Notes: a model not told the origin generated them from the letters alone. A stretch of DNA of 55,161 bases from Streptomyces sennicomposti (GCF_019890635.1 NZ_JAIOAB010000049.1:1-55161), one strand, 5' to 3'. Shown: positions 8,897-18,166, counted from the first letter of the stretch. Numbers and translations are program-made.

Positions 8897-8927
8897 AAGG
8901 GCCCGGGAGACCGTCTCCCGGGCCCTT
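8897..8927. terminator. bidirectional terminator hairpin
   Basis: Perfect 14-bp stem (8897-8910 with 8914-8927) with a 3-base loop, immediately after the stop of the plus-strand gene and just beyond the stop of the converging minus-strand gene. Confidence 0.8.
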
Positions 8928-8947
8928 GCCGTGTCGGCGGCTGGGTG

Positions 8948-9691
8948 TCAGCCGCTGTGCCGGGGCAGGCGTTGCTCGGCCATCTGTTCCACGGCCGTGA
9001 CCCGGGCGGCGTCCCATCCGGGCTGGGCGGGGAGCCCGGACAGCATCCCGCGCAGCTTCTTGGCCTCGATCACGGTGACGCCGTGCAGCTCGGTGCGTCC
9101 GCGCGGTGCGGGCACTTTGGCCCCGTGCACGGCGAGGATCGGGCGGACTGGCACCCCCAGCGCCTTCGCGGCCTGCTGCGCCTCCCACACCACGGTCTGC
9201 AGGGCGCGGGTCTGGTCGTAGCGTCCGTAGCGCAGCAGCCCGCCGGTGAGGGTGATGCGGGACTTCTTCGACTGCCAGTTCTTGCTGTCGACCAGGGCCA
9301 CGCCGAACAGTCCGGCGACCAGGTGGTCGATGTTGGCCTTCGAGCCGGGGATGGCCCGGTCGTGCAGCACGGCGTAGCCGCGGCGGGCGAGGGGCGCGAG
9401 CAGCCGGGCGGTGGCCTCTTCCCCGTCGGCACCGGACGTCCAGCTGTTGTGCTGGCGGCGGTAGGTCTGGCGGATGCCGTAGGCGAGGACGGCGGCGGCG
9501 AGCAGGGCGCCGACCTGCCACACGGTCACGGTGCCGGCGGCCCAGCCGATGACGGCGGCGGCTGCGGCGGTCAGGGGCAGGGCCCATTTCGCGCGGCGGT
9601 GTTGGGCGGCACGCTCGGCCGCGCGCTGTAACTCGCCCTGGCGGCGGGCGCTGGCTCCGGCGTTGCTGCGGCGCCCCGGTGTGGTCGTCAT
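8948..9691 (-). CDS. NERD-domain membrane protein
   Basis: 247 residues. Two membrane segments (WALPLTAAAAAVIGWAAGTV and VGALLAAAVLAYGI) are followed by a nuclease-related domain: GADGEEATARLLAPL, then IDHLVAGLFGVALVDSKNW, which holds the conserved Asp and Lys of the NERD family. Start ATG 9691 has a strong AGGAGGGG ribosome binding site and overlaps the previous stop (ATGA). NERD proteins are thought to process DNA; the true substrate is unknown. Sits at the end of a minus-strand group that begins at 12.5 kb. Confidence 0.85.
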   Translation of the reverse strand: MTTTPGRRSNAGASARRQGELQRAAERAAQHRRAKWALPLTAAAAAVIGWAAGTVTVWQVGALLAAAVLAYGIRQTYRRQHNSWTSGADGEEATARLLAPLARRGYAVLHDRAIPGSKANIDHLVAGLFGVALVDSKNWQSKKSRITLTGGLLRYGRYDQTRALQTVVWEAQQAAKALGVPVRPILAVHGAKVPAPRGRTELHGVTVIEAKKLRGMLSGLPAQPGWDAARVTAVEQMAEQRLPRHSG

Positions 9692-10080
9692 GTGGTCCCC
9701 TCCTGCTGGTTGCGGCCGTCGGTGACGAGAGTGGTCTGCAGGTGGCCGCGGGATGCCAGTCGGTCCATGAGCAGGGCGTGCGCCTCCTCGCGGCTGACGT
9801 GCAGGTTGAAGTCGTCCTCGGCCCGGCGGACGACGTCGGCCACGCTGACCAGCATGATCCGGGGTGCCCGCCAGTCCTCGACGGTGCGTTCCCAGCACTC
9901 CCGTATCGCCGCGGTGATGGCCCAGTCGGTCGCGTGGACCAACTGGCGGCGCCGGTGCTCGGCGGCGGTGCGCCGGGCGTTCTCGTCCCGGGCCTGCTGG
10001 ATGCGGTGGCGGGCGTGCGGCAGGACGGCGGCGAGCAGGGCCGCGCAGACCACGGCGACGGCGAGTAAGGCGGTGGACAC
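9688..10080 (-). CDS. single-span membrane protein
   Basis: 130 residues. One N-terminal membrane segment (LLAVAVVCAALLAAVLP) followed by a basic helical stretch and a soluble region with DVVRRAEDDFNLHVSREEAHALL. GTG start at 10080, three bases after the preceding stop, so probably translated by coupling. No family recognised. Confidence 0.75.
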   Translation of the reverse strand: MSTALLAVAVVCAALLAAVLPHARHRIQQARDENARRTAAEHRRRQLVHATDWAITAAIRECWERTVEDWRAPRIMLVSVADVVRRAEDDFNLHVSREEAHALLMDRLASRGHLQTTLVTDGRNQQEGTT

Positions 10081-10083
10081 GGG

Positions 10084-11214
10084 CTACTTCCTCCGGTTCT
10101 GGTCCTGGAGCTGCTGGCGCACCTCGCGGACCTCGTCCTGGGCGGTCCGCTTCTGGGTGAGGGCGGTGTCCAGCTCGGTGCGCAGCCTGTCCAGTTGGTC
10201 CTCCAGTTCGCCGGCGCGCTTCCGGTAGCCGGTGGCGTCCTCGCGCACCCGAGTCAGGGCGTCCCCCAGTTCGGCGACGACCTTGTCGGCGGCGTCGACC
10301 CGGGCCTTCGCCTCGACCTTCGCCTTGTCGGCTGCCTCCTCGGCTTCCCCGGCCCGCTTCTCGGCGGCGGCCGTCGCCTTGGCGGCCTCTTCCTTCGCCT
10401 TCTCGGCGTCGGCCTGAGCCTTGGCGAGGGTCTTCTGCATCTCCTCGACTTCGGCCTTCGCCTCCAGCTGCGCCCTACCGGCGGCCCTCTGGGCTTCCTC
10501 GACGCGACTGTCCGCCTCGGCCTTGGCGGCGGCGGCCTTCTTGTCGGCCTCCTCGTGGGCGTCCTTGATGGCCTTCTCGGCGTCGGCCTGGGCCTGCCGG
10601 ATCTCCTTCTGGGCGGCGGCGACGTCGGCGGCGGCCTTCTCGCGGATCTGCTGGGTCTCCTGCTGGAACCGCGCCTTCTCCTCCTCCAGCTCGGCGATGG
10701 CGCGGTCGGCGGCCTCCTGTGCCTCCTCGGTCTCCGCGCGGGCGAGGTCGCGCTGGCGCACGGCGGCGTCCCGCTCGGCGTTCGCGGTGCTCGCCTTCTT
10801 GCGCCACTCGGCGACCCGCTGGTCGGCGAGCGCAGAGACGGCGGTGACCTCGGCCTCGGCGGCTTCCGGGTCGGTGACGGTCTGGAGCAGGTCGACGTAC
10901 CGGGCCAGCTCGGCGCGCAGCTCGTCGACCTTCTGCAGCACGGTGCCCTGCACGATGCCGGCGGTCTTCGCGGCGTCGGTGACGACGCGGTCGGAGGGCT
11001 CCTCGGCGGCCTGGGTCTTGGTGCTGCCGGTCTTCCCGCGCTTGGCCCGGTAGGCGCTCATGGCGTTGTGGTCGGGGTCGGAGCAGTATTTCGGCGCTCG
11101 GCCCGGGACGGTGGGGTCCTTGGGGACCGGCGGGGCGGTGCACCCGGGGAACGCGCACTGCGGCGCGTCCTCGACGGGTGCCTCGGCGGTCTGCTCGGTC
11201 TGCTGCTCGCTCAT
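10084..11214 (-). CDS. zinc-finger coiled-coil protein (KfrA-like architecture)
   Basis: 376 residues. The N terminus has a short cysteine/histidine cluster (CAFPGCTAPP then YCSDPDHNAMSAYRAKRG) that looks like a zinc knuckle, followed from about residue 75 to the end by unbroken Ala/Glu/Lys/Gln-rich heptads, predicted coiled coil. The build resembles KfrA-type plasmid stability proteins, which also pair a DNA-binding head with a long coil, but no sequence homology is claimed. Ribosome binding site GGAG, ATG start. Confidence 0.8.
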   Translation of the reverse strand: MSEQQTEQTAEAPVEDAPQCAFPGCTAPPVPKDPTVPGRAPKYCSDPDHNAMSAYRAKRGKTGSTKTQAAEEPSDRVVTDAAKTAGIVQGTVLQKVDELRAELARYVDLLQTVTDPEAAEAEVTAVSALADQRVAEWRKKASTANAERDAAVRQRDLARAETEEAQEAADRAIAELEEEKARFQQETQQIREKAAADVAAAQKEIRQAQADAEKAIKDAHEEADKKAAAAKAEADSRVEEAQRAAGRAQLEAKAEVEEMQKTLAKAQADAEKAKEEAAKATAAAEKRAGEAEEAADKAKVEAKARVDAADKVVAELGDALTRVREDATGYRKRAGELEDQLDRLRTELDTALTQKRTAQDEVREVRQQLQDQNRRK

Positions 11215-11309
11215 CTGGGGGAACTCCTACGGGGCGGTGCGGTCGGGCGGGTGCGCTGCGGTCGACAGCGTGCCGTATCCGGGGGCGGGTGGGGGAGCTG
11301 GTCGCGGGG

Positions 11310-12494
11310 TCAGGCGGCGGTCGTGTAGTGGTTGGCGTGCTCGCGCATGGCGGTCAGCCGTCCGCGCTGCTGGCCGATGCCGAGATGGGCCAGCGGGGTG
11401 CGGGCCTGGGGCCAGACGGCGGCGGCGCGCTGGGTGTACTGGCCCGGGGTGAGCAGGACGACGTCGGCGTCGGCCAGCCCCATCTTGTCGGCCTGGGCGC
11501 GCAGTTCCTCCACGGTGATGCTGCCGGGGTCCTTCCATGTGTGGTCGTACGGCTCGATGACCTGGTCCAACGGCAGGAAGCCGTGCAGGGCGCTGAGCAC
11601 CAGGACGGTGCCGCCGTGGGCGGTGAGGGCGTCGGCGGTGCGCCGGGCGTGGGTGTGCAGCGGGCCGGTGTAGAGCTTCCCGGCCTCGGCCGCGTGGTCC
11701 AACTTCGGTCCGGAGCAGGGGATGACGACGACCGGCCCGGCCGCGGCGGGGGGAGTGGCGGGGTCGAACAGGGCCAGCTGCTCGCCGTGCGCGGCGGCGA
11801 CCGGCCAGCGCGCGACCGGGGCCTCGATCTGTTCGGCGTCGTCGAGCAACTGCACGGCGGCGGCCGGGTCGTACGCGTCGCGGATCTCGACCCACCCGTA
11901 CTCGCCGAGAACGCCGGCGAGGGTCTCGGCCTGCTCCCACAGGGGGAGGGCGGGGTCGACCTCGGGCACGGCGGCGGGCTGGGGTCCGGTCAGCACCTGG
12001 ACGATCCGGCGGAAGACGCAGGCCCGGAAGTAGGCGGCGGCCCGGCGCCCGGCGGTGCCCAGGGCCTCGAAGCGGTCGGCGTACCGGCGGGTGCACTCGC
12101 CGTACATGCGGGCGGCCCAGCTGGTCAGTCCCTCGGCGTGGTCGAGGACGCGGGGGAGGGCGGCGGCGTAGCGGGCCACGTCCTCGGCGGGGCCGGTGAC
12201 GCGCAGGGCGCGGCCGGACCGGTCGAGCGGGCGGGCCTGGACGCCGAAGCGGGCGGCGACGGCGCGGGCGGCCTCGGCACGCTGCGGTCCGCGGCCGGCG
12301 GCGTAGGGGAAGTCCAGGCGGACCGCGGCGCGGTCGTGTGCTCGCAGTTGCAGGCGGCCGGTGGTGGCGTAGCGCGCGCACCGGGCCGCGTAGCGGGCGG
12401 CACGCTCCGCCTCCCAGCCGGTGTCCCAGAGCGGCCGGCGGGCGGTGATGCCGTCGCCGCGCCGGAGGTCCTGGCTCTCGTCCCGCAGTCCCAT
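11310..12494 (-). CDS. DUF6884-like protein
   Basis: 394 residues. The C-terminal 150 residues read VVVIPCSGPKLDHAAEAGKL, YTGPLHTHARRTADAL, VLVLSALHGFLPLDQVIEPYD; a CSxxK motif, a Y-x-G step and an SALHGF...PYD motif define the DUF6884 / YaaA-related group, whose biochemical role is not settled. The N-terminal half is Arg/Ala-rich and mostly helical, with no family seen. ATG 12494 with GAAGGGGG as ribosome binding site. Driven by the promoter at 12530-12559, so it is the first gene of its transcript. Confidence 0.75.
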   Translation of the reverse strand: MGLRDESQDLRRGDGITARRPLWDTGWEAERAARYAARCARYATTGRLQLRAHDRAAVRLDFPYAAGRGPQRAEAARAVAARFGVQARPLDRSGRALRVTGPAEDVARYAAALPRVLDHAEGLTSWAARMYGECTRRYADRFEALGTAGRRAAAYFRACVFRRIVQVLTGPQPAAVPEVDPALPLWEQAETLAGVLGEYGWVEIRDAYDPAAAVQLLDDAEQIEAPVARWPVAAAHGEQLALFDPATPPAAAGPVVVIPCSGPKLDHAAEAGKLYTGPLHTHARRTADALTAHGGTVLVLSALHGFLPLDQVIEPYDHTWKDPGSITVEELRAQADKMGLADADVVLLTPGQYTQRAAAVWPQARTPLAHLGIGQQRGRLTAMREHANHYTTAA

Positions 12495-12529
12495 CGGTGC
12501 CCCCTTCGTGGTGACTTGTGCAGGATTCC

Positions 12530-12569
12530 AGTCTAATGCATTGCATTACATTTCGTCAATGCATTGCAT
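12530..12569 (-). promoter_or_regulatory. promoter with tandem ATGCATTGCAT operators
   Basis: On the minus strand TTGACG (12559-12554), an 18-base spacer and TAGACT (12535-12530) make a good sigma-70-like promoter for the gene starting at 12494. The 12-base word AATGCATTGCAT occurs twice on the plus strand, at 12535-12546 and 12558-12569, one copy in the spacer and one touching the -35. The segment is much richer in A and T than its surroundings. Confidence 0.75.
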
Positions 12570-12574
12570 CACGA

Positions 12575-13222
12575 TGCCGAAATGAAACGCAATGTTTTAG
12601 AGGTGTCTGCGCTTCCGCCGGTCGGCGACCAGCCGAAGGCGTGTCACGGCCCTGCCGTGCGCACCACGGCCTTGGGACGGTGGGGCATCGCCGGGCCGGG
12701 CCGTCCACCGACGACACGCTCCTCGGCCCCCGCGAGACCCGGGCCGACGCGGAGCGACCTCACCGGCCGGTCACCACGGCGCGGCAGCAGCTGCTCCCCC
12801 TCGGCCCCGGCCGACGGCGCGGTCTCCTCACGCGCCCGTCATGCGCGACGGCGGGAGTACGGCGGGCGGCCCCGTTCCGGGCGGGCACACGGCGACCGGT
12901 GCGCCACCGACCCCCTCTCCCTCCGCCGCTGCCCGTCTTTTCCCAGCCCGGAGCACCTGCAGCCGCGCACGCTGCGGGCTACGGAGGCTTACGGACCTTG
13001 GGCGCCCCTCATCCCGGGCCCGCGCCGTGCCACAGACCGGAGGAGCCACCGGGGCGGGGCGCTGGCCTGGGCAGGTTTCACAAATCCGACCGCGAATGAG
13101 GCGGCCGGACGCCACGCGCCCGGGTGCGTAGGGCGGTCCCAGAAGTCCCGAAACCCCGGCGGACAGCACAGTGCGCCGGGACCGGTGTGGTCTCGGCGCA
13201 CTGGTGGCGGGGCGGGAGGCGG
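12575..13222. other. region without a recognisable gene
   Basis: About 650 bases between the promoter of the 12494 gene and the stop of the gene at 13223. Frames on both strands give only arginine/proline-rich shadow peptides without ribosome binding sites. I see no repeats or clear hairpins. Confidence 0.5.
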
Positions 13223-13963
13223 CTACGCCTGGGCGGCCCCGGGGGTGCCGACGGCGATGCGGGCGCCGACCAGCTGCCCGGCCTGCGCGGCGGTGCGCAG
13301 TGCCCTGGAGGTGGCCTTGGCGTCGTGGGCGCGGGGGTCGAGCCCGCCGACGTTCCCGACATAGAGCACGGCCCAGCCGTAGCGGGCCGCCTGAGTGAGC
13401 CAGCCGTCGGGCAGGTCGACGGCTCCGGTGTAGAACTGCCCGCCCTCGGGGTCGAGGACGAGCAGGCCGTCCTCGCCGGCCGGGCCGTGCCCGAGCAGCA
13501 GCACGCCCACCCACTCGGCGACCTGCGGCGGGGCCTGACGCAGCCGGGAGACCAGGTGGAAGCCGCAGCCCAGCAGGTGGCTGGCGACTACATTGGTCAG
13601 CTCCCCGGTGGGGCCGTCGTTGACCACGTACGCCTTGCCGACGGTCTCGGCGACCAGGACCGGGAGGTCGGCGCCGCCGTGGTCGAGGACGGCGGCGGTC
13701 ATCGTCATGTCGTAGCCGTCGGCGGGCGCGGCCGGGGCGAAGTCGTCGCCCATCTCGATGACCTCGGAGGGGCCGCACCCGGCGTGGACGTAGGAGACAT
13801 GGGTGAAGGACCCGTTCGTGCGCACCACCATGTTGACCGTACCGTCCAGCGGTCGGCTGCAGGTGGCGCACCGGCTGGCGGTCAGGGAGACCTCGGCGGC
13901 GCGGGCGAGGCCCTCGGGACCGAGCAGCGCGCGGACCTGCGGGCTGATCTGCAGGTCAACCAC
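13223..13963 (-). CDS. hypothetical protein with possible zinc site
   Basis: 246 residues from GTG 13963, whose start overlaps the previous stop by eight bases. Near residues 30-65 it has CATCSRPL and later HAGC, a possible Cys/His zinc site. The rest is an alpha/beta-looking domain (MTMTAAVLDHGGADLPVLVA, VVASHLLGCGFHLVS, GWAVLYVGNVGGLDP) with no recognised motif. Last gene of a three-gene group read from 15604. Confidence 0.75.
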   Translation of the reverse strand: MVDLQISPQVRALLGPEGLARAAEVSLTASRCATCSRPLDGTVNMVVRTNGSFTHVSYVHAGCGPSEVIEMGDDFAPAAPADGYDMTMTAAVLDHGGADLPVLVAETVGKAYVVNDGPTGELTNVVASHLLGCGFHLVSRLRQAPPQVAEWVGVLLLGHGPAGEDGLLVLDPEGGQFYTGAVDLPDGWLTQAARYGWAVLYVGNVGGLDPRAHDAKATSRALRTAAQAGQLVGARIAVGTPGAAQA

Positions 13964-14318
13964 GGGCGTGCTCCTGGTCGTGCTCGTCGAGGACGGCGGC
14001 GGCGTGCTCCTGGCGGGCGTAGCCGCGGGCGTCAGTGTCCCAGCGGGCGTCGGCGGCCGGCACGGGCCCGCGGCCGGTGCCGTGAGCGCGGTCGTGCTCC
14101 AGCAGGCGGCTGGCGGTGTTCTCGGCGTCCTGCTCGCTGGTCGCCGGGTCCTCGACCTCGGCGAGGGCGGGCGCGGCACGGTCGGCGAGGGCGGCGCGGT
14201 GCACCAGGTACTCGCGTTCGCGGCGGCGGTCGCCGGGGCGGACGGTCAGCTCGTCGTCCAGGCGCTGGACGGCGGCCGTCGCGCGCAGCAGGGCGTAGGG
14301 GGCGGTGGGGGTGCTCAT
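13956..14318 (-). CDS. hypothetical charged protein
   Basis: 120 residues, helical and rich in Asp, Glu, Arg and His, ATG start with GAGAGGA upstream. No membrane segment or motif. Its stop lies inside the start of the following gene, so the two are probably co-translated. Confidence 0.7.
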   Translation of the reverse strand: MSTPTAPYALLRATAAVQRLDDELTVRPGDRRREREYLVHRAALADRAAPALAEVEDPATSEQDAENTASRLLEHDRAHGTGRGPVPAADARWDTDARGYARQEHAAAVLDEHDQEHARG

Positions 14319-14401
14319 CAGGTCCTCTCGTCAGGGGAGTCGCCGGCGGCCGGAGCCAGCTCGAATGGCTCCGGCCGCCGCGGTGGTGGTCGGAGTCCGG
14401 G

Positions 14402-15604
14402 TCACGCCAGTTCGGGGGCGCCGGCCTGCCCGTCGGCCTTCTTGCTGAGCTTGTGCACGGCCTGCCGTGACACGCGGGCCCGCCCGGCGATGTCGGAGTC
14501 GCCATAGCCCCACGAGATTGCCCGAGTGACCAGCTGGCGGCGCTCGGCGAGGTACTTCTCCAGCCGGGCGCACTCGGCACCGACCACGGCGAGGCGGTCC
14601 CAGTCCTGCTCGCGCAGCCGGGCGCGGTGGCTGTAAGCAGCGTCCTTGGCGCCGAACAGACGCAGCCCCTGCTGGGCGGCGCGCGTCTCCTCCTGCTCGA
14701 TCCAGGCGTCCAGAGCCGCGTCGCTGGTCTCGGAGGTGATCCCGCTGGCGGCCAGCGCCCTGTGCTCGACGTCCCAGTCGGCGAAGTCGCGCGCCGGCCG
14801 GGGGTCGCCGTCCATCAGGACGGTGCGGTACCAGGACCGCACGCCCAGTACCTGCAGGCCCACGCCGGAGCCGTCACGGTAGGGCTGGCCGAACACCTTC
14901 TTCACCTCCTGGTGCCAGTGCTCGGTCGCGCCGATGTAGCGGGTCTGCCACTCGCGTCCCTCGGCCAGCTTGTCGAGGGACAGCGTCAGCAGCTCGGGCC
15001 GGTAGACCTGGGGGAAGCATGCGACGACGTCAGCGAAGTCGACCAGGTCGCCGTCGACCTCGGGCGGGGCGGCCTCGCGGTGACGGGAGGTCAGGCGGCA
15101 CAGCTGGCGGCCGGCGCGGGCGGAGGCGGCCGACCAGTCCAGCTCGCCCCCGGCCTCGAAGTAGCCGTCGAGCAGCTCCTGGGCGTACGGGGCAACCAGC
15201 TCCAGCAGCGCGTTGGCGGCCTCGACGTCCAGGTACGGGTGCCCGAGGACGTAGTTGCCGGAGTCGATGGTCCAGCGCAGCAGCTCAGGGACCGGCTCGA
15301 ACCACAGGTGCGGACCCGCTCCCGGCACGAACAGGGTGCCCGGGTACCAGCGCTTCCAGGTCTCGCGCGGGATGTCGTTGGTGGCCTTCCAGCGCGGGTT
15401 CCAGGGCTCCCGGTGCTCGGTGCTCTCGTGGAAGGACAGCTCGCCCGTGCGCGTGTGCAGCAGGACGTGCTGGTAGGCGCCCGGTGCGTGGGAGCCAGCG
15501 ACCGGCTCGGACGGGATCACCTCCGTCACCGGCGTGATGGTCACGCGGGGTGCCTGGTAGGTGGCCACCTCGACCTGCGGGACGGATACGGCCTCGCTGC
15601 TCAT
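14402..15604 (-). CDS. hypothetical protein with C-terminal helix-turn-helix
   Basis: 400 residues with GAGGAG ribosome binding site and ATG start. The final 50 residues (RAISWGYGDSDIAGRARVSR, QAVHKLSKK) form a helix-turn-helix of the sigma/resolvase type. The N-terminal 300 residues contain many aromatic residues (WKRWYPGTLFVPGAGPHLWF, YVLGHPYLDVEAANALLELV) and no family I know. A plasmid regulatory or replication role is plausible given the position next to the replication protein and the upstream inverted repeats, but this is inference. Confidence 0.75.
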   Translation of the reverse strand: MSSEAVSVPQVEVATYQAPRVTITPVTEVIPSEPVAGSHAPGAYQHVLLHTRTGELSFHESTEHREPWNPRWKATNDIPRETWKRWYPGTLFVPGAGPHLWFEPVPELLRWTIDSGNYVLGHPYLDVEAANALLELVAPYAQELLDGYFEAGGELDWSAASARAGRQLCRLTSRHREAAPPEVDGDLVDFADVVACFPQVYRPELLTLSLDKLAEGREWQTRYIGATEHWHQEVKKVFGQPYRDGSGVGLQVLGVRSWYRTVLMDGDPRPARDFADWDVEHRALAASGITSETSDAALDAWIEQEETRAAQQGLRLFGAKDAAYSHRARLREQDWDRLAVVGAECARLEKYLAERRQLVTRAISWGYGDSDIAGRARVSRQAVHKLSKKADGQAGAPELA

Positions 15605-15643
15605 TCAGTTCTCCTCGTCGCAGAATACGTTCCGACGTAAACA

Positions 15644-15680
15644 GGTTGACGGTGTCTCAAGTAATCGTCAACCGGTTGAC
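15644..15680. promoter_or_regulatory. GGTTGAC repeats upstream of the HTH gene
   Basis: GGTTGACG at 15644-15651 faces its inverted copy CGTCAACC at 15666-15673, and a third direct copy GGTTGAC abuts it at 15674-15680. The block lies 40-76 bases before ATG 15604 and looks like an operator. No clean -10/-35 pair could be fixed. Confidence 0.5.
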
Positions 15681-15708
15681 AGAAGTTGGCCGGAAGGTGA
15701 CCCGATGC

Positions 15709-15721
15709 GATAACAAGCCCT
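15709..15721 (-). repeat. AGGGCTTGTTATC motif, copy 2
   Basis: Same 13-bp word as at 8022 and 35045, here in inverted orientation, about 105 bases upstream of ATG 15604, so it points the same way relative to its gene as the other two copies do to theirs. Confidence 0.5.
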
Positions 15722-15791
15722 GTGGTGGGCTCATCGGAAGATCAGGCAGGGGCAAGCGACTGCGCCGGGGGGTCACGACCCTGCCGTGACG

Positions 15792-17957
15792 TCAGACGGT
15801 GGCGATGCGGCGCTCGATGCGGGCCCTGGCGGCTGCGTGGTCTCCGCGGCCGTCGGCGGTGCGCGGGTAGCGGCGGCGGGGCTGGCGGGCCAGCGTGGTG
15901 AGCACCAGGGCGGTCTGCTCTGGGTGCGTCTGGACGCCCGTGCGCACCCCGGCCTTGGGGGCGCGCATCCACTCCTCCTCCTGGCGCCACCAGCGGTACA
16001 GCTCGGTCTCGGCGGCGTAGCGGCGTGCACGGCTTGCCGTGACACCGTGGCAGCCCACCGCCTTCGCCGCGGCGACCAGAGAGCCGGGCCGTGCCCGGTA
16101 GTACGGGGTGCTGGAGCGCTCGGCGGCAAGGCTCTGGCGGGCTGCGTGCTGGTCGGCTCCACGGCGGCGCAGAACGGCTCCTGTGGCCGTACGGCAGCGC
16201 TCCCCGGGCACGGCCTGGCAGGTGGGGCACTCGTGGTGGACGGTCATCACCGCGCGCGTGGCCACCAGCAAGTTCTGCATCCTCCCCAGGTGCTTGGAGA
16301 CGGTGCGGGCGCTGTATCCGGTGCGCCCGCACAGCTCGGCGAGGGACAGTGCCCTCTCGGCGTGCAGGGTGAGCTGCTGGTAGACCCGCCCGGCGTGGTG
16401 GCCCAGCCCGCCGGCGTGGTTCTCGGTGGCCCGGCCGTGGGCGAACAGGTCGGCCTGGCTTGCGGCGAGGCGCTTTTCCAGGTGGGAGATGAGGGTGGGG
16501 CGGCCTACCCCTAGGGGGGGCAGGTTCCTTTGTGTCCCACCCCGTGCAACGAGGTCGAAAGCAGGGTGCGAAGCGGTGACGGGGAGCAGCTCGTAGGTGT
16601 TGGCGGGGCCGTTGTTCTCGGCCTGGCCCAGCCAGTTGTCGAGGCCCAGGCGCCGGAAGGCGCGGCTCATGGTCGAGCGGCCGTAGCCGGCGGCGAGGGC
16701 GGCCCGGCGGGCGTCCAGGCTCAGCACGGTGCTGCCGGACTGCAGGGCGAGCAGGCAGAACACGTCCAGCGCGGCGCGGTCTGCGGGCCCGGACTCGCTC
16801 GTCCAGCGCTCCGGGCAGGCGTCGGCGGCCTGCTGCAGCTGCTCGACCAGGGCGACGACGTCGGCGAGGTTGTCGGTCCACTCCAGCGACTCCTGCGGGA
16901 TCGGGAGCTTGGCCGCGTACGCCACGCACCGCTCCCACTGCCGCTCGAACTTCTCCTCTGCGTCGGCATGGTTGAGGATGGTGCGCAGCGGGCCCACGCC
17001 GGGCGAGGTGCACAGGTGCAGCAGCCCGCCCTCGCGGTACTGCCGGTCTTCCAGCAGGCGGGCCACCATCGGCTGCGACCAGCGGCGCAGGGCCAGCTTG
17101 GTGAGCACGGAGGCGCACACCTCGCTGACCCGGTCGGCGGGCGGACGGCGGGTCAGAAGCGCCATTGTCTCGCGGTCGAGGGCGGTCTTCGGAGTGCCGG
17201 CCAGCCGGGGGCCGTCGTCGTCGATGATCTGGCCGAACTCGTCCTGGCCGACCACCTTGGGGCGGACGTCCACGGCGGCCGGGACGGCGTCGATGACGAG
17301 CAGCAGCCGCACGAACGCGTCCGACGGGTTGCCACAGGTGTCCGGGGTGAGCAGCTCGGCGGCCCGGCGGGGGCTCCACGGGCTCAGCAGCTCGCTGCGG
17401 CCTCCGTTGCGGTGCGGGGCACCGATCGGGCGGACCGCGCCCGTACGGGACTTGAGCAGGCCGTAGTCGAGCGTGGGCAGGCGCTTCGCGGCGGCCACGG
17501 CGATGGACTCGACCAGCCGTGCGTCCAGCAGCGTCTCGGCGGCCACCCATACGTGCCGTCCGCCGGCGGACCCGGAGGCGGCGACCACGTAGGTCAGTCC
17601 GGCCTCCTCCAGCCAGCGCAGCAGAGTTGCGAGGTCCGGGCCGACGTCGCCACGCTTGGTGTCGAGGTCGAAGCAGAGCCAGCGGTAGCCGCGGAAGACG
17701 CTCGACAGGTAGATGGCGTACGGCCCGCGCGGGGCCCGGTCAGGAAGGGAGCGCTCGATGTACTTGTGCTGCCACTGGCCCAGAACGTTCTTGGTGTCGA
17801 CGCGCAGCGAAAGCCGCGGGGACAGCCGCAGGAACAGCTCCTGCAGGTCCGCGCACGCGGCCCGGGGGGCGGGGATGACACCGGTATGAGGATTGTGAAT
17901 CGGGGCAGATGACGGGCTGTGCACGCCCGGCTCCCCGGACACTCCGGGGGCGGGCAT
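15792..17957 (-). CDS. replication protein with archaeo-eukaryotic primase-like domain
   Basis: 721 residues, the best candidate for the replication initiator. The first 200 residues carry the AEP primase signature: YRWLCFDLDT with Asp97 and Asp99, then SGSAGGRHVW with His135, then GAVRPIGAPHR at 173-183. A helical middle follows. Near the C terminus LAELCGRTGYSARTVSKHLG is a winged or simple helix-turn-helix, then CPTCQAVPGERCR plus a later His gives a zinc-binding motif that is common in actinomycete phage and plasmid proteins. ATG 17957 lacks a good ribosome binding site, so a GTG a few codons inside is possible. Upstream lies a hairpin-containing region that may include the origin. Confidence 0.85.
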   Translation of the reverse strand: MPAPGVSGEPGVHSPSSAPIHNPHTGVIPAPRAACADLQELFLRLSPRLSLRVDTKNVLGQWQHKYIERSLPDRAPRGPYAIYLSSVFRGYRWLCFDLDTKRGDVGPDLATLLRWLEEAGLTYVVAASGSAGGRHVWVAAETLLDARLVESIAVAAAKRLPTLDYGLLKSRTGAVRPIGAPHRNGGRSELLSPWSPRRAAELLTPDTCGNPSDAFVRLLLVIDAVPAAVDVRPKVVGQDEFGQIIDDDGPRLAGTPKTALDRETMALLTRRPPADRVSEVCASVLTKLALRRWSQPMVARLLEDRQYREGGLLHLCTSPGVGPLRTILNHADAEEKFERQWERCVAYAAKLPIPQESLEWTDNLADVVALVEQLQQAADACPERWTSESGPADRAALDVFCLLALQSGSTVLSLDARRAALAAGYGRSTMSRAFRRLGLDNWLGQAENNGPANTYELLPVTASHPAFDLVARGGTQRNLPPLGVGRPTLISHLEKRLAASQADLFAHGRATENHAGGLGHHAGRVYQQLTLHAERALSLAELCGRTGYSARTVSKHLGRMQNLLVATRAVMTVHHECPTCQAVPGERCRTATGAVLRRRGADQHAARQSLAAERSSTPYYRARPGSLVAAAKAVGCHGVTASRARRYAAETELYRWWRQEEEWMRAPKAGVRTGVQTHPEQTALVLTTLARQPRRRYPRTADGRGDHAAARARIERRIATV

Positions 17958-17983
17958 GAGCTGTCCGGCACCGTAGCTGTCCG

Positions 17984-18166
17984 CTACGATGGGAGGGCTC
18001 CTAACTCCATATGCACGCCGAAGCCCCCCTTCCGCCTCGCGGCGGAGGGCTCCAACGCGACCAACCAGGCGCGTAACTGGGCTCCTAGCTCCGGCTCCGT
18101 ATGTGGTGTGAGGGGTACAACCCGCCCGACAGTCGCCGTGGAAAGCGTCTGTGGGGCTTGACTCAC
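17984..18166 (-). CDS. doubtful 60-residue leader ORF before rep
   Basis: Begins at GTG 18166 inside a perfect AGGAGGTGA anti-16S match, so the ribosome site and start overlap, which argues against it. The product has an LGAQLRAWLVALEPS helix. It ends 26 bases before the rep ATG, which would suit a translational leader. No family recognised. Confidence 0.2.
   Translation of the reverse strand: MSQAPQTLSTATVGRVVPLTPHTEPELGAQLRAWLVALEPSAARRKGGFGVHMELGALPS

Noticed and set aside
8897..8927. GGGCCCGGGAGA hairpin as an additional parS-type site
   Set aside because: It is unlike the 20-bp palindrome and sits exactly where a bidirectional terminator is expected.
12828..13201. Several frames in the 12.5-13.2 kb gap
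   Set aside because: All are Arg/Pro-rich without start signals; none has a recognisable motif.
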